Assembly: GCA_948567375.1 (NCBI GenBank)
Contig: OX419756.1
Location: forward strand, 36,408,333 to 36,472,332
DNA: 64,000 nucleotides
Origin: Lunularia cruciata
Lineage: Eukaryota; Streptophyta; Marchantiopsida; Lunulariales; Lunulariaceae
Direction of reading: 5' to 3'
Shown here: positions 35,208 to 48,000 of the stretch, piece after piece
Layout of the letters: each line of letters opens with the position of its first letter
How positions within the stretch are numbered: the stretch's first letter is position 1
Program-made: the position numbers and the translations under genes
The notes under the pieces: model-generated
What the model was told of the DNA's origin: nothing
The model's database searches: none
Seen by the model: the letters and a program-made list of their open reading frames with translations, nothing else

Positions 35208-36419
35208 CTCATGCAACATTCAGTAATCCGTGGGATCATACTTTTCCTGGTAGTCCACGGTTCTCGGACAGTCAGTACATACTGCTACAGTTTGATGCCA
35301 CAGTTTGATGCCGTCTGTAGTGCAAGGAAGAAAAATAGAGGACAGCCACGGCCATTACTCAAGATACAGGTGCTTTGTGCACGTTTTGATTGTGACCATT
35401 TAGAGATTCACGGTACCCGAGCATACAAAGTCTTCAGGTTTACAGTAGATAGCCAGTCATCATGACGAAAGTAGTTGGATGCTAGATGCGGTGCCTCTAT
35501 ATCGTGATTGTGAGCTCATTTCACGAATGGACAAAATATTTGTTAATAATCATAACGAGTGAACTGAAGTAATACTAACAAATGGCTTTATTTTTCGTGC
35601 ATCACTGACTTTCGCACAGGGGTGTGCCTTCATCATTGAATATGCAGCTATTGACACCCTCGGTTGTCATATGGGTGCACTGGTAATCAATCTTTTAGGG
35701 CCTCCTCCAAAACCGCTCCCGTCGAAGTAGCAATTCTCTTCTAAACGACTAGATTTTTACCGCTCTGTGCATCCACAGTCACTCTGTAGAAGAAGCTTTA
35801 GAGACTAGAAACTTAGTTTAGATACTATGTACGGCCTACACAACCTCCATATCTACCCATGCCTGTAGATGTACGTGTCCTGTCAACTGATCACCGCAGA
35901 CTCGATCCTTCCTTCTGTGTGTTCGCCACCTAATGAACCACCCCTGAGCCACGTATGAATCAAGACTTCAGAACTTGACTCACCCGAATAGATCATTAAC
36001 AGCTAATTCTCATTGCTAGTCTGTTTGCAAACTTTCTTTGCTATAACACCATTCGATTCGATTACTTGCCCAGCAATAATAAAATTACCTCGCCATGAAG
36101 TCCTGCTAAGAATTTGCTCATAGTTGCTGCTCCTCTGATATTTTGTGTCGGTTTTGATGCATCACAATGATGAACCATCTGCAGAAAGGTACTAGGAGGT
36201 CCTGTTCAGTCTAGACTTCAAGCGAAACCTCTGCACAGCTGATTTGGGACAGTCATCAAATCTTAAAAAGGCCCTCCTTGATGAAGTATGTGACCTGAGG
36301 AGACATCCATCACCGCTTTTCAGCTCCAGATTAAGGAGCATCACATACTTCGCAAGGATGATGCCCAAGTCGTTGTGGATGATGCTTTTAGTCGGAGCTA
36401 TGCTGCAAACCTCTGCTTC
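35208..36419. other. Intergenic stretch, no supported gene
   Basis: An open frame at 35211-35465 (plus) is not recognisable. Minus-strand frames near 36380-36190 might belong with the coding-like segment next to it, but the evidence is too thin to call. Confidence 0.45.
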
Positions 36420-36926
36420 CTAGCCAGAGCAAAGAATCGACCATGACAAAATTGCTATCCTGCGGACACTGCACCAGATTCTTCCGGTGAGAATTTAGTC
36501 GCAAAAGCAACAAACCCCTGATAAACGTAGGCCATGAACTGAAGAAGGGAAGAGGCCTCCCCAAGAAACCTCTTGATGGAGTCTTCGTATACCTTATAGA
36601 TCTGCTCTACACTTTCTAGGCAACCCCTGGAAAATATACAGGCAGCAACATTCGCTGACAGCAGCTCCTGCTTTGACAGGGCAGGTGGAGGGGTGCGCTG
36701 CTATGCAGTAACGCAACAGAAAGCGTAGAATCGGGCCAGTTCCAGGTTCTGTCCGAGGGTGACTGTCGTCTGCCAGTTCAATAACCAAAGAGGACAGGTG
36801 TGGGCAGGTTCCAGTTTGCTGTTGGAGAAGACCGAGCCTAAAGTTTGTAAACTCCTCTAGGCCGTCACAGGCTTTGGACATGTAGTATACATCAAGGTTT
36901 AGTCTGAAATGGTTGCACGCCTACCC
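36420..36926 (-). pseudogene. Unrecognised coding-like segments downstream of the 5-phosphatase (-)
   Basis: I do not recognise the protein. A minus-strand open frame follows a possible acceptor (TTTTTTTGGGTAG at about 36926) and contains DVYYMSKACDGLEEFTNFRL and then FLLRYCIAAHPSTCPVKAGA. From about 36625 a second frame continues with a protein-like helix-rich stretch (CLESVEQIYKVYEDSIKRFL, LLQFMAYVYQGFVAFATKF) to a stop near 36450. A one-step frameshift or a short intron would connect them. The helical repeat feel recalls karyopherin/ARM-type proteins, but I would not assign it. It may be the end of an unseen gene or a pseudogene fragment. Confidence 0.35.
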
Positions 36927-37051
36927 AAAAAAATCATAAACATATTCTTGGGTCAAAGAAAGAATGCTACAGGGTATGTTGTTTTCTTGACAAGCCAATG
37001 TCAAGCCGATGACCAACCGAGATTGAGCAACACCAACTTTCGTTCTTGATC

Positions 37052-40000
37052 TTAGAGCAAAAGATCTGGTGTACTCTGCGTGAAGCTTGAGGACGCATGA
37101 TCTGATCTCGCATTGTAAATCTCTGGTTCTTTTTCTCTAGAAACAGGCCTCCGTTGCTGGTCTTGTGAGCGAATTCGTGGGCTCTCTTTCTCCTTCCCAA
37201 GAGTCCGAATAGATGGTCTATGACAAACACAAACCCTATGTTGCCTGTACTTAGAGGAAAGAGAGCCCTTCCACCGAACCACCAGAACGGCTACCTTGTC
37301 TTGCAGCTCACTACTTGGTGTCAGCACATGTTTGATCCGTATGCCTGCCGAGTCATTGGGTCCAACAACCCCTGCAGCTGGTAGAACCTGTTATCAAATC
37401 ACATCTTTGCTCAATCAGAAATATACTAGCAACTCAGACGTTTTATTCTATCGGATAACTCATTCTCTTAACCGGCTTCCGCAGGAGAAATAACAAAGTC
37501 TAGAACAGAAAATGCATGCCAAGAACGCTAGATCCTCTCTAAACAAGGTAATAAGAGCTAACATCCTGAAATTCAGTTCTATTGAGCATCAGATTAGCTG
37601 CAAGAGAGGACTCTTTCAAGATGGAGTAAAATTATGAACTACACTGAGATTGACATGCTTACGAGGATGTTAGGGTACACGGCAGATAAAAGTTACCGTT
37701 AACCAAAGTGGAAAGCCATATCCAGGTCTCGTAAATCCTCCTTTAAAACCAGCATCTCTCTGGTCTGAATTGTTCGTGCTATGTTCTCCACAGGGACAAG
37801 GTCCCCTTGATGGTAAACCTTCGCAATGTACAAGATACAGTACACGTTGTAGCCTGTCTGAATTTTTCAAGACCAACATGGATGTTTGACTATCGTCCAG
37901 AAGTATCCTATTTGTATTCAATGTTGTCTCGGGGGTGTAACCGAGCGATGCAAGACAATCTTCAATTGCAGTATCCCGCATGACTTCCCCATATTCACGT
38001 CGACGAGCACTCTCATCAATGACGGACAGATCCACATTCAGCAGGCACCGAACTGGTTTGTGGTCGCTTTCCTGAAGATCCATGATTGCGTCATACCTGT
38101 TGTCATTCCAACGAGAACCAGTAGTCCAAATCAGAAATATTCTTCTCCAGACTAGGAATGGAAGGTAGCTCTTCATTAAGCGAAAGTAAAAGGAAGGAGC
38201 ATTCCTATATACACGAAAGATGTATCAGTTCAAAGAGTTACAATGCGACGCAAACTACTTCCAACTCAGATAGGAGTCGGCAATTTCATCAACTACTGGA
38301 TGAAAATCAAAGATTGTAGTGCTTGCGTACCCAACAACAGTAGCTTTGATAGGTCTGGTGAGTTTGATCCCACGGCTTGTATCAGTCCCATTATCGAAGC
38401 TGTCCCGGAAAAGTACACGATCACACCAAGCAGGTATTCTTCGTTTCTCACTTGTATCGTATACTGCAAGATAATGTAAATAGATCATAAAAAGCTTACA
38501 GGATTATAAGGTAACATTTTCTACACCAGCATAATAAAATATTGATGAGATGACAAATTGGTAAACAATCTTGAAATCTACCAAAGGACAATAAGCACCA
38601 GAGAAAATCATAATTATCCAAGTCTGAGTAAGCATATCTCCCAAGTATACTACCGTTTTAGCCAACAATCAGTCCACAGCGTATCGTGAGCTAACTAGAA
38701 ACATCAATTAGCAATAAACTCCAAGCCGGACAAGAAATAAAAGGTATAGAATCCTGTGACAAACCATGAGTGCCCTTATCAAACTTGTAAGTCGGGGGGA
38801 ACTTTATGTGCCCCTCTCGCATCCCATGGAATGTCCGGCCACTAGCCATCTCAATCCTTAACTGGTCGGCTGAAAGAAGGGTCTCATAAGAGTTGTTCCT
38901 AATAAGACTAAGTGTTTCCTCGTACGTTAGGTTGTCAATACGGTAGTTGAGATCCCCAGTCCATATCAGCAAGTCTGCCTCTCCCAATTCAGGGGTGTCA
39001 TCGCCGGTGGGATCCGAGTCCTGCAAAACAATAGATTTTCAATTGAGCTTCAACATGAAATCAAACTTAGGATGTAAAGCAGTATATATTCCATCCTTAC
39101 TCGGGTGAATATGATTGACTCTGGTTCTTATTGTCCTGGTTCTACAGATCAGAAATACACTTATTTGTCCGGATGAAATCTCCGTAACAAGGAAGAAAAT
39201 GTGATGTGCTGGGCATGTAGTGAGGAAAATGTGATAGGCCGGTAAAGTATCAAGGTTTGACAAGTACACCTGTTCATAGAGAGTGCTTTGTTGATGAAAC
39301 GTCTTTAGCTCAGGAGAAACAAGAATATTTGTAAAACAAGCATATTGAGTAATGGAATATAGAACCCGTTGTAAACAACCGGTCCCATACCCACATCTGA
39401 GAAACAAGCATATGGACAGAAAATCTCGCTCTAAAGTTTATCAAGAAAAATATACCGGTGAGAGTGGTCCGTCTCTGTCAATATAATCTTGTTCGACGAT
39501 TAACGACGTCCGACGACCATTGCCACCACGTAACATATTCTGCACAGCATTCGAAACTCCTGCGAAAGGAAAGAATGGATTATTATCCCCTTCGTGAGAT
39601 AGAACGCTCAGTAAGTTGGTCCCTACATGAGTAATAAGTTTTGCAGATGACATGGGGCAAATCCACCGTTGAAGTAACCAATACTTCCTCAGTTTTCCAC
39701 TTCAGTTTTTCCAAGTTTGATTCCAAGATTAAACTCGAGACTGCAAACTGAGTATCTCATTAAGTCTGCACAAACTACAACTCATTCACACAGGATCACA
39801 GACGCAAGCGACGATCTCCTCGCAATTATTTGTCAAACTTGTGTCAGCCAAAGTGAATGAGTCATCAAAGCGGAATTATAAAAGTCCCCAAAGCGACTCT
39901 CCAGGAACGAACCAACTATTTGCTTCTGGGACTGACAACATCACCAACTTCGCACACGCGGTTCAGATAAAGACTTACCAGCTGCTGCCGCTGTAACATT

Positions 40001-43000
40001 TATCCTCATTGCGCGTCCAAAGCTCATCTGATTGTAAATGTGCTCGAAGTCAGCATTCCGTCGAGAAACATGCTCCATATGTGCTGCGAGGTGACAAGTC
40101 AAAACGCATATAGTCCTTCTGAAGATCATCATCTTCACACCTACAGCTCCCTGGACAACAGATGGACAGACAAATTCAGGATATAAATTTCCGAATGGGC
40201 GGGATTGAAGAAGGATACGGGACGCACTTGGTCTTAACACGGCCACTTAGAACGAAGAATTTCTGGTTGGCAAGACCATCTGTAGATCTCAGTGACAGGT
40301 ACATCATCTCGGTACATATATAAGGACATAAAACAAGAAGTGCAACGGTGAAACTATAAATGTTTGCCTTGGGTGGGTACAGTTCCCCACTAAGCGCGGC
40401 TAAGGCAACAAGGCAAAGAACAGAACTAGAACGGAACAAATCCATTCAAAACAGTAAATATTGAATCAAATGGTGTGTTTAGTTGCCACATCCTGTTAGA
40501 ACGGGAGTCACCAAACTGGTGCCAATATCAAGTCAAAGAGAACAAGTAATCGAGCAAGCACAAATATGATTGATGGCATCAAGAGTAGTTGATGCATGCA
40601 ACTAACAAGCAGTACCTCATTAAGACCTCCCGTGAGTATGTATGTCGCTACAAGAAATCTAGAGACTCTAGAGAGGAGCGGCTCCTACCTTATTCCCAAG
40701 AGCACGTCCAAAGCCACATGCTACGGCTCCTGCTTCGACTTCCCCCACGTAAGGGAGAAGCTTTCTTCGTACCCTACATGTCAAACGTTCAAAGTGACGT
40801 GTGATTTCTTTGTGATAGTATATTAGAAAGATATAAAGCAAAGACTTAGAACAGCTTTGTAGGTTCAGAGCAAAAATACCGTAGGTACATTACAATTGCC
40901 CCAGCTCGACCACCGACCCAAAGCCCAACGGCTAGTAGATAGCCAACACATGCTATGAAATCCGTATTATAGTCCTGCTCGGCAAAATTCTAGAGTCACA
41001 AAACTATGACGCTTTTGACCTTTTCCAAGGGACAGAGGTGCTCCATTCACACGTACCACACTCCAACGAGCATTCCGGCCAACTGTCTATTCCCCACTCG
41101 CTCAAAGTCTTTGCCTTCCCCCAACGCACCATCAATTTGGCCAAGCCACCATTGCCCAGTTTGACTCCCTTTCTCTTGCAGTCCCATTCCAACCTGCGGA
41201 ATGAAACACCTTTGAAATATCATGCCACTATCCTTAAGTTCTGCTCAGGAAATCCTAGGAGTACGAACTATATTTTCTCTACAAACCTTTTACATCTTGT
41301 ACAAAAACCATCCCAAAATTCTAACCGACGACTATTATAATGTTGACATCTATCCTAAAAGGATTCTGACAACTAGTCATAAAAAGTGAAACACCTCCCA
41401 TTCGACGTGATTATTGACGACAAAGCAGTAGTTCTGCCACCCACCGTTTCTTTCACTGCGGCCATTCCAATTGCACCAGCCCCCATCTCCACCTCTTGCA
41501 GCCCAACGACAACTATGCTAGCCTCTGATCCAGGAAATCCAAGCCAGGTTCTAACAGACGGCACTGTTGCTCGTTCTTGAGCAGTGTTCCATGTAGCCGC
41601 CAAGACAAGGAGATGTCGCTGACGAGTATACGAGTCTGCTCTGCGGCTCATTGTTTCCTTCAGTTTCACCTCCAAATTGCGGTCAGGAGATGCAACGTTC
41701 CAGCCCCTTATAGATCCGTTCAATCCTAAAGAAAATACGTATTCATCACAAACGGCCATCTGAATGACTGCAAGACGATGTGCTTGCCAGCTTCCAATCA
41801 GCGCAAGAGCGTTACCAGAATTCAGCACTTGAAGCTTTCCATCAGCATACCCAACCCATAATCGATTTCCAACGGGGCACATGCTCCGGATAACTTTGCT
41901 TCGGTGTGAAATCTCTTGAAGACGGTTTCCTTGCCAATCCCATTGAACAAGTAATCCACTCCCATAACCTCCCCACATTGTACCATCCGCTGCTGCTACA
42001 AGCGCCTCTAGTCTCCTTCCATCATCGCCACCTTGACCTCCTCCACTTGCAGCTCGCCTTACGGCATCAGCAGCTCCCATAACCGCATTCCGTGACCGCT
42101 GCAGCCATCCACCCTTCTCTTTCTTCCCGGATACTTTTGCATACCCAACTTTTAAGTCTTCATCGAGCAAACTTTCTTTGCCGTGTGATCCATTATCAAG
42201 GTTGCTAAGGTCTGTCTGGCCAGAAGGTCCACCAAACATCCTCAAAAGGTCTCTACTCCTAGCATCCCTGTTACAGCAGATAACAATCATAGATTATCTG
42301 CGTGAGAACATGCTTATGCATCAATCAGAGTAAACAAAAGCAAAAAAACGACTAGGACATTCTCATGACGATGTTCAGCCTGCATCAAGCATATCATTCA
42401 TGGACAACTCCATCCTATGCGATAATACAAACGAGCAAGGAGAAGCCCATGAAGCTCAACCCTGAACCTAATATACTACAAGCCAGGTGATAGCTTTTCA
42501 AGGGTGGGATGCTGACAATAAATGCACCACTTTCCCAGTCAAGAATGACGGAGAATGACTTCAGCGCAGAACAAGCAGTGTAGATTGACTGAAATGCACA
42601 TACCATAGAGCAATATATTGTGCTCCACCACACCACACTCTCCCGTACGCGTGATCTCCAACAAGAAACCGGACCTCAGGAGATAACGGACCATTAGGAC
42701 CCACACCTAGGTTTCGAATTCTAAGTTCGACATGAGTTTTTTCCATGTATGAAGCTCCGTCACCAACTCCAGAAATTGCTTTCATCAAAACCTCGCAAGG
42801 CCAAGCTTTGAGCTCACCACTTTCAAATCCAGCCCAAAGCTCACCTTCAAGCAATTAAAAAACAACCCTGTAGATCAGCCTTTGAAGTAATGTAAAGCAA
42901 CCAGGAGTAGAAAGAGTACGTTCCAGAAATATTAGCAAGTGCTTCCAAAGGACGACCTTGCAGGATGCCTCGGTGGCATATCATATTACAAGGCACAAGC

Positions 43001-44902
43001 TCAAATAGCAGCAACGAAGCGCCCAGATTGGGAGTAGGTAACAGAGCAACTCAAAATAATGAAGTCAACTGCAACAAGTATTGCAGAAATACTAAAGATC
43101 AGCTCATGAATGAAAGGCTATCAAATTCATGTGGAAAAACAAAACCTTGCGTAATCTGTCTGACAGAATCTATGTGTCTGTGCATCCATTTCGACATCAC
43201 ATATAAATCCAACATGTGTACACAGATCAAGCTAGATTGATAACTGGCAAGCTTTTGTGGACAAAGATTGCGTTGACATTTGCGTGTGCATTGTGACAGT
43301 ACCATATGAAGTTATAACAAGAGCTGTGACAGCAAAGCGATGGGCTTGGAATACGAGTGTTGCAGATCTAGATTCGGAATTACTCGACGGCCTCGTTGAC
43401 CACAGCCTGATTTTGCCATCCCTATGACCAGTCCATATGACTTTATTGGCGGCATCTGCTGCCATAGACACGGTTGTAGATCCCTGTAATCTCAGAAATT
43501 CGTATGCCGCTGCATCTTCGTCTCCAAGATTATTTTCACTTCCTGCACATCCTCGCCCTGTTGCATTCTCCACATCCCATACCATGAGTCCCAACCCGCA
43601 CGCAGCCCAAACTGAATTATCAACACAAGAGAGTCGCGTCACTGGATTCGGTGTAGCTCCTCTGAGGGGGTGAGGTCTGAGTTCTAATGATACTGGCCTA
43701 CTTGGATGGACGGCCCCACGCACTGGCGCTTTGTAAATCCCTCTGCTAGCACTGGCACCTACAAATTCGTCATGCACAACTGTCTTGGACGCTGACGCCG
43801 ATGCCCTCGATTCCATACCAACAGGCTCTCTAACTTGATTCCTCGAACTTATGTTCATAGATGGCGCTCTCTGATAATGTTTTGATTCGAACGAAGGCCT
43901 CTTTGTTGGATTTTCGGATTGATAAGCAGGAGAAGCTGCTCGGTTGGAATCTATGTCACGAGAGGTTGCACGAGGCGGGTCGGCTTTCGTATACACCGTG
44001 TGCTGCAGCCTTTCAAGTCCAATTCCTGGAGGCAGAGAATAATGCTTCGCGATCGGTTCAAGTTTAGAGGCCGAATCAGGGGCGGAAGTACTAATCAAAG
44101 AGTAACTGGTCAGAGAACTGCCGGATTTAGGATTGTTCGCGGAGGAGGTCATAAACAAGTTTCCACTTCCACTCGAGGTCCTAAGTGTTCTGTTTTGAGG
44201 GGATGATGACGAATGAGGACTAGCAGTTCCTGCGTTGTATGATCTGTTGTTGGCAAAATCTAAGTTCGATATACTATTAGTAATGGACGAAAAATTCGCA
44301 AATGTGCCATCGGCAGAACCCGACCTGCTCCTCTCCCCAGTGCCGGGCATTTCTGTGGCTGCATCAGATACTCTAGGAATGACATAACCAGGAGCAGATA
44401 CAGAATATGCAACATGCGCGCTCCCGCTCCCGACATTCTCCCCAAAGGGATTAATACTACTACTAAGGGCAATTGAAGCAGTCGTGCCAAAAACATCTTT
44501 ACAAGGCAAACCTGCAGCAGATTGTGCATGAATCTCTCTCTTCCACGCATCCTGTTTCGCAACTACAGGCGCAGGAACGATCACCCGAGGAGGCGATCGA
44601 GTTGGAGGTGGAAAAGCTCCTGTCAATAAATCCATCATAGGCTCCTGCTGCTGCTGCTGCATTGCAGGATATCGATTAGGGTTTGCTTGAACCGGTGAGG
44701 TCGCATATGTCGATCCTGCTCCAATTGCATTCCGCCCTCCTTCTCGTCCTCGTCCTTCTCCATCTCCCATTCCACCGAATGCATAATCTCCATTCACTGG
44801 CGGAAACGTCCCTGTAAGCAAATCGAAACTGTTATCGCTCGATTCCCGAGGCGAAATTCTAACAGGCGTACTCCGCCCCGAGCTCGGGGATCGCTCCGCC
44901 AT
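37052..44902 (-). CDS. Type II inositol polyphosphate 5-phosphatase with WD40 domain (FRA3/5PTase12-14-like), 11 exons
   Basis: Exons (minus order): 44902-43303, 42844-42604, 42267-41445, 41193-41057, 40773-40689, 40150-39979, 39559-39456, 39020-38765, 38463-38331, 38096-37697, 37387-37052. All are GT-AG and sum to 4287 nt, giving 1428 residues. An in-frame TAG at 45043-45041 precedes the ATG with no other Met between. Residues 1-420 are Ser/Pro-rich with Gln run 82-86; WD40 repeats lie at about 423-820. The catalytic domain has ATWNTAQ (838-844), LQEVEM with Mg-binding Glu (870-875), RALGNKG, TCHLAAHMEH (980-989), WTGDLNYR (1074-1081), FPPTYKFD, PAWCDR (1150-1155) and SDHKPV (1194-1199). An ASH-like C-terminal region follows. 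All key catalytic residues are present. The family removes the 5-phosphate of phosphoinositides/inositol phosphates; plant members affect secondary walls, actin and auxin or sugar signalling. It is longer than Arabidopsis FRA3 because of the N-terminal tail. Confidence 0.95.
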
Positions 44903-45062
44903 CTCCCCCTCACTCCCACCCCTGCCACCTCTTCTGTCTATTCTCCCTCTTGCCCCCTTGTTCCTTATTTTCCTTTCCTTGGCTTTCTTCGATGAATCTA
45001 CGATGTTCTCCTTTCTCCTTTCGCCAAGTTCTATGTTCTTCTACCGTGCTTCTCTAAAGTCC
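44903..45062 (-). other. Probable 5' UTR of the 5-phosphatase gene
   Basis: A purine-rich leader on the minus strand (AAAGGAGAAAGGAGAA type) between the in-frame TAG and the ATG. No transcript start can be fixed from sequence alone. Confidence 0.4.
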
Positions 45063-48000
45063 TTTCTGTGGAGGTTTTAACCTCTGTACATATAGCACTT
45101 ATGGAGCTTAGACTCCAAGTTGACCTTCAGTCGCCCGCTCGTGACATCCCTGTCTCTGTCCGATTCGTGATCCGTGACCCGTTGCCCCGACATCCACCCG
45201 GTTACCCTACGACCACGCACTTCATGTCGGCCCGCGGAAGCACGAACGGCACGAAGCCCCATTCCGCTTTACGACCAAACTGGGGCGTCACGGGCTAGAA
45301 ACCCGTTGAGCGGTCTCAACCATGGATCGCACGTCCCATGCCGTGAATCTCCACATCCAGCGATCTGCCGGAAGTTACGAGATGAAATTGAAGCTTGTCT
45401 GACTGTACAGTCTTATTCTCTCTAATGGCTAGCGCTCGAGTTGAAAAGGCAACTAAGTACTGGACTTTTCCTTGTCCCCAAGTCGGTAACGTCAAATTCT
45501 TCCAACATTCAGAACAAATAAGGATTACAGAGCTACTACCGTTAAGGGTCAATTGGTCTAGCATTCCCGGTTCCTGTCCTCCTGCCGCCGACGGTACAGT
45601 GGGGCGTGTCCGGTGAAGCCGCAAGAAGAAGACTCATTCCCCAGTACAGTTCGCGGCCGGGTTAGACCGCTATGAGATCCAGAAGATGAAATCTAGAGAC
45701 GGGCATGGCAGTAGAGATGACACACTTTACACCTGTGAATGAACCTGTTGTCTTAACGAGTAGGTCATCAGAGATGAGTTTAGCGAGTAGTAGTGAAAAA
45801 ACTTTAACAATCTCTCTTAACCAATTCGCTTCTCACGCTCTCCAATCTTTTAAATTGGTCCAGTCATGGAAACATGCATTGCCTGGGCACCTAACTAGTT
45901 GACTTACATCCAGCATAAATTATGGTGTGAAAATAACAGGCTGGATTGAAAAGAAAGAAAACAAACTATGAGAGCATAGTGATTTACAGTGGAAATCTAG
46001 GAGTTTCTGCAAGTACTCATGAGGCAAACTTGGAGCATTTATTTCAAAAGCGCTTCAAATTATGTCTGCTGAACCGGCAAGCTTAATAATCTTCCTCAAA
46101 TGTCCAGTGAAGAGATCAGAAATCCTGTTTGCAAGTATGTAAACATAGATAAAAAGAAGAGTTTGATTCTCTTCTTTGTCTATGTTTAGTGTATGGATTA
46201 CTCTGGGACAAAAACTGAATTAGAACCTTTAAACTTTTTGATAAGGTATTCTTCACTTGGGTAATAGATCAAATGTTGTTCTCGTGTTATTAGCTTGTCT
46301 CTTGGATTATCACAAATCTCAAAGAAATTAAAAGAATTAAACTCAAACTAATGGTGACAGCCCAGTTTCATCCAGGTTCGAGACTCGATATACGCCGCGC
46401 CATATCGCACGGCAGCCTCCATGGCATTGCCATCCAAAAAAGGCGGCAAGCAGCAGAATTTGGACGGAGAGAACCTAACCTGAGGACAGACGGGATTTGA
46501 CACGCGCAGGTAAATCACAAGCGACCGAGTAAACCAGGCTTTATGACCCTGGACGTCCAGGGGAACGTGTACTGTAAACGCGTTTTTGAAGATGCACAAT
46601 TAAGGATTCGTGGGTTCCTCCCCATGAATCCTAGGTCCTGCGACCTCGGGGACGCCATAAATGGTCCTGCGACCGAATCCTGTCACGGTAATTTCCCGCA
46701 AAAGGGAAAAGGATTGTTCCTTTTCCGAGTAGTGGCCGATCCCAAGCAAGGCAGTTCCACGGCAAGCATATCAGCGAAAACCAGAGTAGGCTCTTTTTAC
46801 ATTCCACTCTGGTTTCGATCTGGGAAGTCCGTGTCGGACCAGATCTCATCCGTGTAGTCAACGTTTCTTTACCATAAACTAACTACAGTAATGCTTAACG
46901 TTCCCGGATGAAAAGGATGCGTCTGGTTCCCGTGCGTAATTGCTCTGCCCGGTCAAGATGAGTCAAAGCGCAGTTGCGTTTGCGCATTATGTTGCGCTCC
47001 GACTCTTATGTTGGCTCCGTGACACAATCTGAACCCAGATTGAGTCTTTTCTCTTCTCTCCTCCTCCTGGGTCGTCTCTTTGGTACACATTTTCTATCCT
47101 CGGAATTAAGACATGGTAGGTCGTTTTTGGACCAATAAGACATATTGCAAATTGGACTTGGAAAAATGCAGGTCTTAGTCCCTTCCTCACGCGTTCAACT
47201 CCATGTTTTGACTTCGCCAGTTCAATCACCTACTTTAATTGTACTCTCTCTAATGAGTGCTATTGTTTAATTTGTCTGGCGCAATATGATAAGTCCTGCC
47301 TATGAGATGCAGCTGTTGTTGTCCTTTCACCCTCTCGTCCAATCTTGCTTTTTTCAACATGCAATTCAGTCATAGATCTCACAACGGTGAGAAAACTGAC
47401 TAGCCCACCTTAACGTCACGCTGAAACCATTCCAAGCCCCGTGCAGCCCACCATGTAGCCATTTTGCCCCTTTTCCTTGGGATTTTAATCCTTCTTTCGA
47501 TTTTGCACTTTTTGATCCGCTTTGTATTCCATATTTTCCCTTCTTTCGGGGTATTATATTGGGCCGGCGGAGCTTTCTTTTTTTAAACCATGAGGTATGC
47601 CTCCCAAATTTGCAGCATTTTTTAATTTCCTGGTGTGATGATGAAGCTTCCGGAGAAAGAACCTCTATAATGAGTTTGCATACGCTGCTCTCTCACAATC
47701 TTCAGCTGCCCTTTCCTTGCGAGCCATGTTAAATCTGCACAGGATTTTCTTTACCAACAAATTTCCTTGGTCAGCGCCACCCTGTGTTTTCTTCACAATA
47801 TATTCTCTTTTAGTCCCTCCATGCATCTTTAAACTCGAAGCATACGTCTTGACTTTCCTACGCAGGACAAGGATGAGCATATGAATGGTATTCGGAATCT
47901 GCGGCATTGTCATTGAATCTTCGTCTACCCATACCATCTGCTGATGTGTATGTGACAGTGACGGACGTAGACAGCCACAGCGAAAGTGATATTTCCTGCA

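Noticed and set aside
35211..35465. 84-codon plus-strand open frame after the gypsy element
   Set aside because: No domain, no splice context, and sequence composition ordinary for non-coding DNA here.
43437..44206. Plus-strand open frames opposite exon 1 of the 5-phosphatase
   Set aside because: They are antisense shadows of the long, well supported minus-strand exon.
45316..45624. 102-codon minus-strand frame with a CSEC motif
   Set aside because: Only one Cys pair, so no real zinc ribbon; no other support for a gene.
46366..46386. GGTTCGAGACTC, resembling a tRNA B box
   Set aside because: No cloverleaf or A box at the right distance, so no tRNA or tRNA-derived SINE is supported.
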